From Ethanoligenens harbinense YUAN-3 (GTDB lineage: Bacteria; Bacillota; Clostridia; Oscillospirales; Ethanoligenentaceae): a stretch of 64,000 nucleotides of DNA. Shown here in pieces: positions 43,051-52,288 of the stretch. Position 1 is the first letter of the stretch, and each line of letters begins with the position of its first letter. Under the pieces are notes generated by a model. The model did no database searches, had not been told where the DNA came from, and was given only the letters and a program-made list of their open reading frames with translations. The position numbers were made by a program, and so were the translations under genes. The stretch covers positions 2,555,501-2,619,500 of the forward strand of contig NC_014828.1 in the NCBI RefSeq assembly GCF_000178115.2. The letters run 5' to 3'.

Positions 43051-46000
43051 ATGTTTGAAAAAGTACTGATTGCAAACCGGGGCGCGATTGCCTGCCGTAT
43101 CGAGCGCACGCTGAAAAAGATGGGAATCCGCTCGGTGGCGGTTTACACCAAGGCGGATCAGGACAGCCTGCATGTTTTTCATGCGGATGAAACCGTCTGT
43201 ATCGGCGACGGCCCGGCGAGCGAAAGTTATTTGAATGCGGAAAAAATACTGCAAACCGCTTTGCAGACGGGCGCGCAGGCCATTCATCCCGGTTATGGTT
43301 TCCTAAGCGAAAATGCAGATTTTGCGCGCAGATGCGCAGAAAACGGGATTGCTTTTATCGGCCCGACACCGGAACAGATCGAGCTGTTTGGCCTCAAGCA
43401 TTCGGCCCGCGCGCTGGCAAAAAAAGCCGGCGTTCCACTTCCGCCGGGCACCGGGTTGCTAAAAGATGCCGCACAGGCCGTCGAAAGCGCGGCGCGCATA
43501 GGGTATCCGGTGATGCTCAAAAGCACGGCTGGCGGCGGCGGTATCGGGATGCGCGTCTGTTCCAATGAAACGGAACTGCACGCCGCGTTTGAGTCCGTGC
43601 GTCATCTGGCGGCTGCTAATTTCGGAAACAGCGGCATTTTTCTGGAAAAATATGTTCCGCATGCCAGGCATATCGAGGTTCAGATTTTCGGAAGTGCATC
43701 CGGCGAAGTGGTCGCTATTGGCGAGCGCGACTGCTCGGTGCAGCGCCGCAACCAGAAAGTGATGGAAGAAACACCCGCACCGGATCTTCCGCAGGCGGTC
43801 CGTGAAGACATGCATGCGTCGGCTGTGCGCTTTGCCCGGATGGCGCAGTACCGCAGCGCGGGCACGGTGGAGTACCTGTATGATAAGGATGAAAAGACTT
43901 ATTATTTTCTGGAGGTCAATACCCGCCTTCAAGTTGAACACGGCGTCACCGAGGAAGTGTATGGCATCGACCTGGTGGAATGGATGGTGCTGGAGGCGGC
44001 TGGAGAGATCGGCACGCTTGCGCCACGGGTTGGTCGGCCGAAAGGGCACAGCATACAGGCGCGCATCTATGCCGAAGACAGCAGCGCGGGCTTCCTGCCC
44101 TGCGCCGGTCATGTAGACGGCGTGTATTTCTCGAAAGAAGCGCGCATTGAAACCTGGCTGCAAAATAATGCCGAAGTGACCACACTGTATGACCCGATGC
44201 TTGCCAAAATCATCACCTATGGTCAAAACCGGAAAGAAGCGCGCGCCAAACTGGAAAAGGCGCTGGATGAATCGCGCATTTACGGTGTGACCAGCAACCG
44301 TGCCTATTTGGCGGCGTTTATCCGCCGGGATGATTACCGAAATGGGAATCTTTCCACCCATATGCTGGATGGGTTTGCTCCGGAGGAGCACGCGCTGGAA
44401 GTTTTGGACGGTGGCGTGCAAAGCATGGTGCAGGACTACCCGGGCCGCACAGGCTATTGGGACGTGGGTGTGCCGCCGAGCGGCGCGATGGATATGTGGT
44501 CGTTTCGCGCGGGCAATCGGATACTCGGCAATGCGGAAGGCGCCCCGGGTATCGAGATGACCCTGCGCGGCGGAAAGTATCGGTTCCGCGGTGCGGCGGC
44601 CTTTTGTCTGGCCGGCGCGGATATGCATGCCGAACTGGACGGTGTGCCGGTCGCACCGTATACTGCCGTGGCGGCAAAGACCGGACAAGTGCTTTCTTTC
44701 GGGGAATGCCGGCTCGGCATGCGCGCCTATCTCCTGCTCAAGGGCGGACTGGACATGCCGCGTATCCTCGGAAGCGCGTCTACCTTTACGCTGGGCGTAT
44801 TTGGCGGCTACAACGGGCGCACCCTGCAACCGGGCGACCTGCTTGCCATCCGAAAAGCAGACGGCGATGAGATGCCCCGTCCTGTCCGGGTGACACAGCC
44901 TCTCACGCACCAATGGACGCTCGGCGTGATTTCCGGACCGCACTGCACCACGGAGTTTTTAAAAGAAGACTATCTGAAACAGCTGACGGACACGGCATGG
45001 GAGGTGCACTTTAACAGTTCCCGCACCGGCGTGCGGCTGATCGGTCCCGCGCCGGAATGGACACGGGCGGACGGGGGTGAAGCCGGTCTGCATCCCTCAA
45101 ATATCCACGACACGCCGTATGCGCTCGGTGCGCTGGATATGACCGGCGACATGCCCATTCTTCTGGGCCCGGATGGCCCAAGCCTCGGCGGCTTTGTTTG
45201 CCCGGTCACGGTCGCAACGGCGGAACTCTGGAAAATCGGCCAGATGCACCCGGGGGATACGGTAAAGTTTCAGATCGTTGCACCGGAAGAAGCAGAACAG
45301 ATGCGGCAGAAACAGGAACAGGCGTTTGCGTCCGCGGGTGCGGCCAATGCGCTTGCTCCGGCAGAATTGCCGTTGAAACATGCGCTGCCGTCGCCGGATG
45401 TCCCTATCCTCTATACTGCCGGAAAACAGCGTGACAAAGTGGTGTTTCGCTGCTCCGGCGACCAGAATGTGCTGGTTGAGTTTGGAGAAATGGAATTGGA
45501 TCTGCGTCTGCGCTTTAAAGCGCATTTGCTTATGCGGGCGATTAAGGAAGACGGCCGCATTCCAGTGGTTGATCTCACTCCCGGCATCCGCTCGCTTCAG
45601 GTACATTTTGACCCGGATCGAATGAAAATGAAGCGGGTCTGCGAACAGATTACGCGCATGATTGCGGAACTGCCTTCACTGGAAACGGCCAGAATTCCTT
45701 CTCGCGTGGTGGAACTGCCGATTTCGTGGAATGATCCGGCTGTGCGTCTCGCCATGAAACGCTATCAGCAGGGTGTTCGCCCGGACGCGCCCTGGTGCCC
45801 GGATAATATCGAATTTATCCGGCGTATCAACGGGCTGCAAAGCATTCAAGACGTGTATGACATCATTTTTAACGCGACCTATCTGGTGATGGGGTTGGGC
45901 GACGTTTATCTCGGCGCACCGGTCGCGGTGCCGCTGGACCCGCGCCATCGGCTGGTCACCACAAAATATAACCCCGCGCGCATTTGGACACCGGAAAATG

Positions 46001-46647
46001 CCGTGGGCATCGGCGGTGCGTACATGTGCGTTTATGGTGTGGAGGGTCCCGGCGGCTACCAGCTTTTTGGCCGCACTGTGCAGATGTGGAACCGCATGCA
46101 CGAAACTCCCTGTTTTGAAAAAGACCGCCCGTGGCTGCTGCGGTTCTTTGACCAAATAAAATTTTACCCGGTGGAGCCGGAGAAGCTGCTCGAATACCGT
46201 GAAGCATTCCTGCGCGGGCGGTTCAATGTAAAAATCACTGATACGACCTTCGACCTTGGCGGCTATCTGCGTTATCTTGACTCCATTGAGGGCGTTTCCG
46301 CTGTTGCCAAGCAGCGCCAGCAGACTGCGTTTGAAGCGGAGCGAGAGCGCTGGAAGAAAAACGGTTTGGATGAATTCATTTCGGAACAGCCGGAGATCCC
46401 GGAGGAGGACGAAACGCTGCCCCATGGCGCCGAACCTCTGAACGCCAAGATGGCAGGTAGTATTTGGAAAATATTAGTTAACGAAGGTGACCGGGTCGAA
46501 GCAGGACAGACGCTTGTCGTGATGGAAAGCATGAAGATGGAATTTGAACAAAAGGCTCCTGCCACCGGCAAAGTCGGCAAAATCTTTGTTCACCCCGGTG
46601 ATATCGTTCGAAATGGGCATGCTCTTTTGTATATCCAGACGGCGTAA
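43051..46647 (+). CDS. Biotin-dependent urea/guanidine carboxylase
   Basis: 1198 residues, cytoplasmic. Residues 1-445 are a biotin carboxylase (ATP-grasp loop KSTAGGGGIGMRV, EVNTRLQVEHGVTEE). Next come the KipA-like (about 450-740) and KipI-like (about 790-1000) carboxyltransferase halves, then a BCCP domain with ESMKME, biotin on Lys1162. The full domain set carboxylates urea to allophanate, or guanidine to carboxyguanidine. The guanidine-I riboswitch and two DUF1989 genes argue for guanidine as substrate. AGGAG lies upstream. I did not check substrate-specificity residues. Confidence 0.92.
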   Translation: MFEKVLIANRGAIACRIERTLKKMGIRSVAVYTKADQDSLHVFHADETVCIGDGPASESYLNAEKILQTALQTGAQAIHPGYGFLSENADFARRCAENGIAFIGPTPEQIELFGLKHSARALAKKAGVPLPPGTGLLKDAAQAVESAARIGYPVMLKSTAGGGGIGMRVCSNETELHAAFESVRHLAAANFGNSGIFLEKYVPHARHIEVQIFGSASGEVVAIGERDCSVQRRNQKVMEETPAPDLPQAVREDMHASAVRFARMAQYRSAGTVEYLYDKDEKTYYFLEVNTRLQVEHGVTEEVYGIDLVEWMVLEAAGEIGTLAPRVGRPKGHSIQARIYAEDSSAGFLPCAGHVDGVYFSKEARIETWLQNNAEVTTLYDPMLAKIITYGQNRKEARAKLEKALDESRIYGVTSNRAYLAAFIRRDDYRNGNLSTHMLDGFAPEEHALEVLDGGVQSMVQDYPGRTGYWDVGVPPSGAMDMWSFRAGNRILGNAEGAPGIEMTLRGGKYRFRGAAAFCLAGADMHAELDGVPVAPYTAVAAKTGQVLSFGECRLGMRAYLLLKGGLDMPRILGSASTFTLGVFGGYNGRTLQPGDLLAIRKADGDEMPRPVRVTQPLTHQWTLGVISGPHCTTEFLKEDYLKQLTDTAWEVHFNSSRTGVRLIGPAPEWTRADGGEAGLHPSNIHDTPYALGALDMTGDMPILLGPDGPSLGGFVCPVTVATAELWKIGQMHPGDTVKFQIVAPEEAEQMRQKQEQAFASAGAANALAPAELPLKHALPSPDVPILYTAGKQRDKVVFRCSGDQNVLVEFGEMELDLRLRFKAHLLMRAIKEDGRIPVVDLTPGIRSLQVHFDPDRMKMKRVCEQITRMIAELPSLETARIPSRVVELPISWNDPAVRLAMKRYQQGVRPDAPWCPDNIEFIRRINGLQSIQDVYDIIFNATYLVMGLGDVYLGAPVAVPLDPRHRLVTTKYNPARIWTPENAVGIGGAYMCVYGVEGPGGYQLFGRTVQMWNRMHETPCFEKDRPWLLRFFDQIKFYPVEPEKLLEYREAFLRGRFNVKITDTTFDLGGYLRYLDSIEGVSAVAKQRQQTAFEAERERWKKNGLDEFISEQPEIPEEDETLPHGAEPLNAKMAGSIWKILVNEGDRVEAGQTLVVMESMKMEFEQKAPATGKVGKIFVHPGDIVRNGHALLYIQTA

Positions 46648-46659
46648 GGAGGGAATTTT

Positions 46660-47994
46660 ATGGAACAGGTGCCGGAAAAAATGACTGTGGCGGGGCTGCG
46701 GCAGGCATATCGCACCAAAACATTGACACCGCGCAGGGTACTGGACAAAGTGCTGTCGCGTGCCCGCCGTTATGCTGCAAAACATATTTTCATTTCAGCG
46801 CCGGAAGAGGCAAAGCTGGCGGCATATCTGGGCAGACTGGAGCAGATGAATTTCGACAGTCACCCGCTTTGGGGCATTCCCTTTGTGGTAAAAGACAACA
46901 TTGATGTCGAGGGGTTTACAACGACCGCCGCCTGCCCCGATTATGCCTATATTCCCAAGCAGAGTGCCGCGGTGGTGCAGCGGCTGGTCAATGCGGGTGC
47001 CGTTCCGGTCGGAAAAGCCAATCTTGACCAGTTCGCTACCGGTCTGGTAGGAACGCGCAGTCCTTATGGAGCGGTGCACAATGCGTGGAGGGACGAACTC
47101 ATCAGCGGCGGTTCGTCGTCCGGCTCCGCCGTTTCGGCCGCGCTGGGTATCTGTGCGTTTTCTTTGGGAACAGATACGGCCGGTTCCGGCCGCGTGCCGG
47201 CCGCCCTGAACGGATTATTCGGCTTTAAGCCGAGCTGCGGCGCATGGCCGATTAAAGGGGTGGTGCCTGCCTGTGCCAGCATTGACTGCGTGACGGTTTT
47301 TGCCCATACCATGGGCGATTGCTTGGCAGTGGATGACGTTGCGCGTGGTTGTCAGGCGAACGACCCATGGTCGAAAGATCTGCCGCGCAAGATGGCGGCC
47401 GCACCCCAAACCGTGTATATTTCGGATAAGCCTCCGGTGTTTTTCGGCCCGTTTGCACAGGAATATGAAGCGGCATGGAAAAACGCGCTGAAGATGGTTT
47501 CCAACGCGGGATTTGCCGTAAAAAAAACGGCGGTGTCCCTGTACGAAGAGGCGGCGTCCATTTTGTATGGCGGGCCATGGGTGGCGGAGCGCTGGGCGGA
47601 TCTCGGCGACTTCGTGGGAAGTCATCCCGGCAAGGTATTTCCGGTCACGGAAAAGATTCTGCGCAGCGGGGAAAAACCGACGGCGGCTTCGCTGTTTCAT
47701 GCAATCCACCGGCTTCAGGAAATAAAGCGTTCTGTTCAAGAGTTGTTGGCCGATGCGGTGTTGTTGATGCCGACGGCAGGCGGAACATGGACGATCCGCG
47801 ACGTGGAAGCCGATCCGGTGGAAACCAACACACAGATGGGTGCCTTTACCAACCACTGCAATCTGTTGGATCTGTGTGCGTGCAGTTACCCGGTTGCCAT
47901 GGCTGCCGACAATCTGCCGTTTGGTATAACGGCGTTTGCCCTTTCAGGCGGAGAAGGACTCCTGTCTTCCTTTTCAGAACGCCTTTTTTCGTAA
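46660..47994 (+). CDS. atzF: Allophanate hydrolase, amidase domain only
   Basis: 444 residues of the amidase-signature family. The Ser-cisSer-Lys triad is visible: Lys78 in PFVVKDNID, the GGSSSGS loop near 151-156, and nucleophile Ser176 in DTAGSGR. It turns allophanate into ammonia and CO2 at the end of the guanidine or urea route. Usual allophanate hydrolases have about 600 residues with a C-terminal domain; here the protein ends after the amidase domain. The missing domain is encoded at 36505. AAGGAGGG precedes the ATG, 12 bases after the carboxylase. Confidence 0.9.
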   Translation: MEQVPEKMTVAGLRQAYRTKTLTPRRVLDKVLSRARRYAAKHIFISAPEEAKLAAYLGRLEQMNFDSHPLWGIPFVVKDNIDVEGFTTTAACPDYAYIPKQSAAVVQRLVNAGAVPVGKANLDQFATGLVGTRSPYGAVHNAWRDELISGGSSSGSAVSAALGICAFSLGTDTAGSGRVPAALNGLFGFKPSCGAWPIKGVVPACASIDCVTVFAHTMGDCLAVDDVARGCQANDPWSKDLPRKMAAAPQTVYISDKPPVFFGPFAQEYEAAWKNALKMVSNAGFAVKKTAVSLYEEAASILYGGPWVAERWADLGDFVGSHPGKVFPVTEKILRSGEKPTAASLFHAIHRLQEIKRSVQELLADAVLLMPTAGGTWTIRDVEADPVETNTQMGAFTNHCNLLDLCACSYPVAMAADNLPFGITAFALSGGEGLLSSFSERLFS

Positions 47995-48819
47995 ATAGAA
48001 GTTTTTTGCTTTGGATTGCCCCCCATTTGCCATCAGTATATCCTCTTGGAAGCAAATGGGGGGTTCCATATACCATAAGGCCATCGGTGATCAAGCTGAG
48101 ATGCTCTGCCATCTCAGCCATTACGACCAGGTGTACCACTCGAAGACCTTTGATTTCACCAACGGGACGGGAAGCACTGGCTGCCATCCGTGCAGACGGG
48201 ATATTGTACGGCGGCACCGGGTCTCAAAACAGCCACGTTCCCTGCCGCCTGAAATCGAGCACATCTACCCGTATTACAGTCTGTATCCACACTTTTCGCA
48301 GGCATACGGTTTCCTCACCAGGGGTTGCCCGCGGGCATGTCCCTTTTGTGTTGTCTCAAAAAAGGAAGGCGAAGCGTTCAGGTGTCCGATCTGAACAGGT
48401 TCCGGCACGGGCAAAAGGAAATAAAAGCTGTTGGACGCTAACCTGCCGGCTTGCGAAAACCAATGCTGTGGGTGCTCCGGCCTGCTCAGAATCGGACTTG
48501 CTCCGCCGGGGAACGGATACCTGCAAAGCGGTTTTAAAAGTCTGTTGGATAACAGGCTTGTTTTGCTATGTCTGTTTTACCAAAAGAGGGGGGAATCTGC
48601 AATACAATATACAAGGGAAGGATTGCGGAAATCCGATGCATCATTAGTTTACAAAAAATTTGCATTTGTTTTTTTATTTTTATAAAAAGTTTTGATAAAC
48701 TGACAGAGTCAAATATTCGATATTCGTACGGACTTTGGCAGGAAGACCGGCGAGGATCGTTCCACTCAATAGGTACGACGATAGACTGTTTCCTTATTTT
48801 CATAGCGAGGAGGTGCGCG
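47995..48819. other. Gap with a pseudogene and AT-rich promoter-like region
   Basis: A perfect 12-bp inverted repeat, CCCCCCATTTGC (48019-48030) with GCAAATGGGGGG (48052-48063), begins the gap. It has no T-run but may still end the guanidine transcript. A radical SAM pseudogene follows to about 48394. From 48640 to 48720 the sequence is very AT-rich and probably carries the promoter of the glycan cluster. Confidence 0.5.
48054..48394 (+). pseudogene. Fragment of a radical SAM protein (mobile-element type)
   Basis: Three pieces in two frames spell a known pattern: IYHKAIGDQAEM..YDQVYHSKTFDFT, then ADGILYGGTGS in another frame, then LPPEIEHIYPYYSLYP and AYGFLTRGCPRACPFCVVSKKEG. The last part contains the CxxxCxxC cluster motif. 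At least two frameshifts and the missing remainder make it non-functional. Similar radical SAM genes are common on clostridial mobile elements. Confidence 0.75.
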
Positions 48820-50244
48820 ATGTCGCACCTGGATAGAAATCGGTCACGTCCTAAAACACTGCTTATCATTTACGGAGGGATGTTTGTTTTTTTTCTGGCA
48901 AAAGCTTTTTTTTATGCCAGATATGTTGGCCGCTTCCCGGATGAGAGCGACCATATAAGCTATATCGCCTATCTGGAAAAGACCAATGCCTTAATTCCGA
49001 ATTTCAAAAACATGATGCTTTTGGTTTTGCAACAGGGCGCGGGCGGAGATACTTACCACGGACAGTATGTCTTTGGTTCGGTGCTCAATCAGCTTGGGCA
49101 TCCGCCGCTGTATTATCAGTTCATGCGGCTGGCACATGGTGTGGTGCTGCAAAATGGTGTGTTCGTAATCCACATTGTCCGTCTGCGTTTGCTTAGTCTG
49201 TTTCTGGCATCTCTCGGGCTGCTGCTTGCTTTTTATATTGGCTGGACGCGCATTGCCCACGTCCCGATGCTTCATCTGCTGTATGCGGTGATCTGCACTT
49301 CCGTTCCGATGTTTGCATATGTCAGCGCAGGGGTCAATAACGACACCATGGCATATGTGACGTTCAACCTCTATTTACTGGGATTTCTGCGATATACGGA
49401 AAGAAAGACGGATATTGGGACCTATCTGTTGATCAGCGCAGGCATTACGCTGTCGCTTCTGACTAAAAGCACTGCGGCGCTGGTCGCGATTGGCTCACTG
49501 GCGCTCTACCTGCTTTATTGTATGATTTGCCGGAAAGACCTGCAGTTTTTCCGCCGCCGGCAATTTTGGGTAACACTCCCTGTATATCTGGTCGCCGCTC
49601 TATATCTTTTTACAGTAAAATGGGAGACGGGTTCTTTTCAGCCCACATTGAGCTCGTTGGACTGGCAGCAGTTTGTAAATTCTTCGTTTTATGTGGCACC
49701 CGCGAACCGTCAGCATATGGATTTTGGCGCTTATTTTTATTATTTCTTCCATGGTTTTTTCTTGACTTGGAGCGGTATTGCCTCACATGTATCCCTGACA
49801 AAGTCCGACGCGTTGTGGGCAATCGACCAAATCGGGCTGCTTCTGCTTTTTGTCCTGCCGCTTTTCCTGCTAGTGAGATCCAAACATGGGCTCGAGCGAA
49901 AATGGCACAGCGCAAATCTACTTTTCATTTATTGCGCATTGTTGATCGTCATATTCCTCCAATTTTTCCGTGCCTACTGGCAGTTCTCGCATGTATCCGG
50001 TTATCTGGGCGGATGCCAGTCCCGCTACTATCTTTGCGCCGTCCCAATGCTTTCGCTGTGCATCACATGGAGTGCGCAAACGGCCTATTCTCGTTTGACT
50101 CGGCGGACGACATTTGACCGGCAGAGCATGGCGCGCAGCACAGCGGGCGGAATAGCCGTACAGGCCGCTTGCGCCGGTTTTTCCGTTTTGTTGATTTATG
50201 AGGACATTATCTATTTTTTATGCAATTTCCATCAGTATTTATAA
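48820..50244 (+). CDS. Polytopic membrane protein, GT-C-like glycosyltransferase
   Basis: 474 residues with about 10-12 membrane helices. The first external loop holds an acidic motif, GRFPDESDHISY, as in lipid-dependent GT-C enzymes and DUF2142-like proteins. GAGGAGG right before the ATG at 48820 fixes the start. First of four genes that together look like a pathway for a lipid-linked or wall glycan. Donor and acceptor unknown. Confidence 0.78.
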   Translation: MSHLDRNRSRPKTLLIIYGGMFVFFLAKAFFYARYVGRFPDESDHISYIAYLEKTNALIPNFKNMMLLVLQQGAGGDTYHGQYVFGSVLNQLGHPPLYYQFMRLAHGVVLQNGVFVIHIVRLRLLSLFLASLGLLLAFYIGWTRIAHVPMLHLLYAVICTSVPMFAYVSAGVNNDTMAYVTFNLYLLGFLRYTERKTDIGTYLLISAGITLSLLTKSTAALVAIGSLALYLLYCMICRKDLQFFRRRQFWVTLPVYLVAALYLFTVKWETGSFQPTLSSLDWQQFVNSSFYVAPANRQHMDFGAYFYYFFHGFFLTWSGIASHVSLTKSDALWAIDQIGLLLLFVLPLFLLVRSKHGLERKWHSANLLFIYCALLIVIFLQFFRAYWQFSHVSGYLGGCQSRYYLCAVPMLSLCITWSAQTAYSRLTRRTTFDRQSMARSTAGGIAVQAACAGFSVLLIYEDIIYFLCNFHQYL

Positions 50245-50297
50245 AGGGTTTTGTATGCGCACAGTGATGTCGGGCATCCGAAAGCGGGAGGTAAACC

Positions 50298-51278
50298 ATG
50301 AAACTGATTATTCAGATCCCCTGTTACAATGAGGAAGAAACACTGGGGCAGACGTATTTTGATCTGCCCAGACGAATTCCCGGAGTGGACCAGATTGAGT
50401 ATCTGATTATTAACGATGGCAGTTCCGACAGAACCGTTGCGGTCGCACAGCAGCTTGGCATCGACCATATTGTCAATTTCAAACAGAACAGAGGGTTGGC
50501 CGCCGGATTTATGGCGGGGATCGACGCCTGCCTCCGTTTGGGTGCCGACATTATTGTAAACACCGATGCCGACAACCAATACCGCGGCTCGGATATCGCA
50601 CGCCTGATCGCTCCGATCCTGCGGGGGGAAAGTGATATCGTGGTGGGTTGCCGCCCCATCGACGAGATCGACCATTTTTCCAAAGCCAAGAAGATTCTAC
50701 AACATGTTGGAAGCCGTGTTGTCCAAAAGGTTTCTTCCACCACAGTACCGGACGCGCCAAGCGGTTTCCGCGCCTATTCGCGCGAAGCCGCCATGCACTT
50801 GAACGTCGTCAATGAATACACCTATACGCTGGAGACGCTCATTCAAGCCGGGCGAAACCACATAGCTGTCTGCTCCGTGCCTATACATGTGAATCCGGAA
50901 ACTCGGAAATCACGCTTGTTCAAAAGCATTCCGGCTTATATCCGTCGATCGGCTTCTGTAATCATCCGCTCGTTTATGATGTATAAACCCCTTCGCTTTT
51001 TCTGCATTTTGGGCGGCGTATTGTTTGTCATCGGCGCAGTGTTTATCGCTCGTTTTTTAATTTTGTACTTACTTGGAACCGGCGCCGGACACATCCAGTC
51101 GTTGATTTTGGCTATTCTGCTGATACTGCTCGGGTGTAGTTCCGTTCTGTCCGGACTGCAGGCGGATCTGATTGCATCCAACCGCAAACTGCTTGAGGAT
51201 GTACAGTACCGTATCCGCAGGATAGATTACGAAAACGTCGATCCGCAACAGATTCCCAGAAAAAGAGCCGCAAGATGA
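50298..51278 (+). CDS. Family 2 glycosyltransferase with C-terminal membrane helices
   Basis: 326 residues. GT2 signature: IQIPCYNEEETLGQT, LIINDGSSDRT, the NTDADNQYRGSDI metal site and SGFRAYSREAA. Two hydrophobic helices (about 238-290) resemble polyprenyl-phosphate glycosyltransferases such as DPM-like enzymes, so it may load a sugar on undecaprenyl phosphate. The start has GGGAGG upstream, and its stop overlaps the next gene by 4 bases. Confidence 0.88.
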   Translation: MKLIIQIPCYNEEETLGQTYFDLPRRIPGVDQIEYLIINDGSSDRTVAVAQQLGIDHIVNFKQNRGLAAGFMAGIDACLRLGADIIVNTDADNQYRGSDIARLIAPILRGESDIVVGCRPIDEIDHFSKAKKILQHVGSRVVQKVSSTTVPDAPSGFRAYSREAAMHLNVVNEYTYTLETLIQAGRNHIAVCSVPIHVNPETRKSRLFKSIPAYIRRSASVIIRSFMMYKPLRFFCILGGVLFVIGAVFIARFLILYLLGTGAGHIQSLILAILLILLGCSSVLSGLQADLIASNRKLLEDVQYRIRRIDYENVDPQQIPRKRAAR

Positions 51279-52288
51279 AAACCACTCACACGTTTCCGGA
51301 TGACTGGGTTGCGCGAAAAAATGTGCTGTTTATCACCACGAAAAATCTAAATTATATACGTAATGCACAGGAGATTGCCTGCCTGCGCCGCAGTGCCGGT
51401 CAGCTACAGGTCATCGGGTGCGAAAAAGGCGGCACGATATCGCGGCTTTTGCGCGTTTGGCTGCGGCTGCTTTTCCTGCCTGTCCGCTCCTATGATGTGG
51501 TGTTCATTGGGTTTGCCCCACAGCTCATTCTACCGTTTTGGGGATGGAAGTTCCGAAAGCAGACCGTGGTTGCAGACTTCTTTATCTCGTTTTACGAAAC
51601 CTTGGTGTTTGACAGGCAGATTTTCCGGACAAAATCTCTGGCGGCAGCGCTTGCACACCGGCTGGATACGACTGTCTGCCAGCGGGCGGATAGGGTTTTT
51701 GCCGATACATGCGCAGATGCCGATTATTTTATTCGAAAATTTGGATTGACAGCGGAAAAGACGAAAGTGTTCTATCTGGAAGCGGATATGTCGGTTTTTT
51801 ACCCTCGGAAATCTTTGCCGGCCCGGTTAGGGCCAACGGAAAAATTCGTGGTGCTTTATTTCGGCTCCATTCTGCCCCTGCAGGGGGTGGACGTAATCCT
51901 GCAATGCGTACGGCTGATGCGGCAGGATACAAGTATCGTATTCAATTTGATTGGACCCGTTCCACAGAAGGAACGACGGCTTTGCGCCGACCTTCCCAAT
52001 GTGCATTTTACAGACTGGCTGCCACAGAATGACCTGGCAGAGCGCATCGCTCAGGCGGATTTATGCCTGGCCGGGCATTTTAACGCCCGGATTCAAAAAG
52101 CGTGCCGCACGATTCCGGGGAAAGCTTATATTTATCATGCGATGGGTAAGCCGATGATCTTAGGGGATAACCCCGCCAATCACGAGTTGTTTGATGAGAA
52201 CGGAAAAACCGTTTATTATGTCAGGATGGGGGATGCGGGCAGTCTGGCTGAAAAAATCAGGCAGATCGCGTTGCATGCAGTGCAGTGA
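51275..52288 (+). CDS. Glycosyltransferase, GT-B fold (GT4-like)
   Basis: 337 residues. The N-terminal half is weakly conserved, but the C-terminal half has the GT4 layout: KFVVLYFGSILPLQGVDVILQCVRLM, a nucleotide-sugar site region GKAYIYHAMGKPMILGDNPANHELF, and GDAGSLAEKIRQ. It is short for the family. Overlaps of 4 bases on both sides tie it to its neighbours. Cytoplasmic or membrane-associated. Confidence 0.78.
   Translation: MKTTHTFPDDWVARKNVLFITTKNLNYIRNAQEIACLRRSAGQLQVIGCEKGGTISRLLRVWLRLLFLPVRSYDVVFIGFAPQLILPFWGWKFRKQTVVADFFISFYETLVFDRQIFRTKSLAAALAHRLDTTVCQRADRVFADTCADADYFIRKFGLTAEKTKVFYLEADMSVFYPRKSLPARLGPTEKFVVLYFGSILPLQGVDVILQCVRLMRQDTSIVFNLIGPVPQKERRLCADLPNVHFTDWLPQNDLAERIAQADLCLAGHFNARIQKACRTIPGKAYIYHAMGKPMILGDNPANHELFDENGKTVYYVRMGDAGSLAEKIRQIALHAVQ

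Noticed and set aside
41654-46647. Plain urea degradation locus
   Set aside because: A guanidine-I riboswitch and paired DUF1989 proteins fit guanidine better; urea activity as a side reaction stays possible.
48011-48685. Small functional proteins in the gap after the allophanate hydrolase
   Set aside because: The readable parts spell one radical SAM protein across several frames, so this is a pseudogene.
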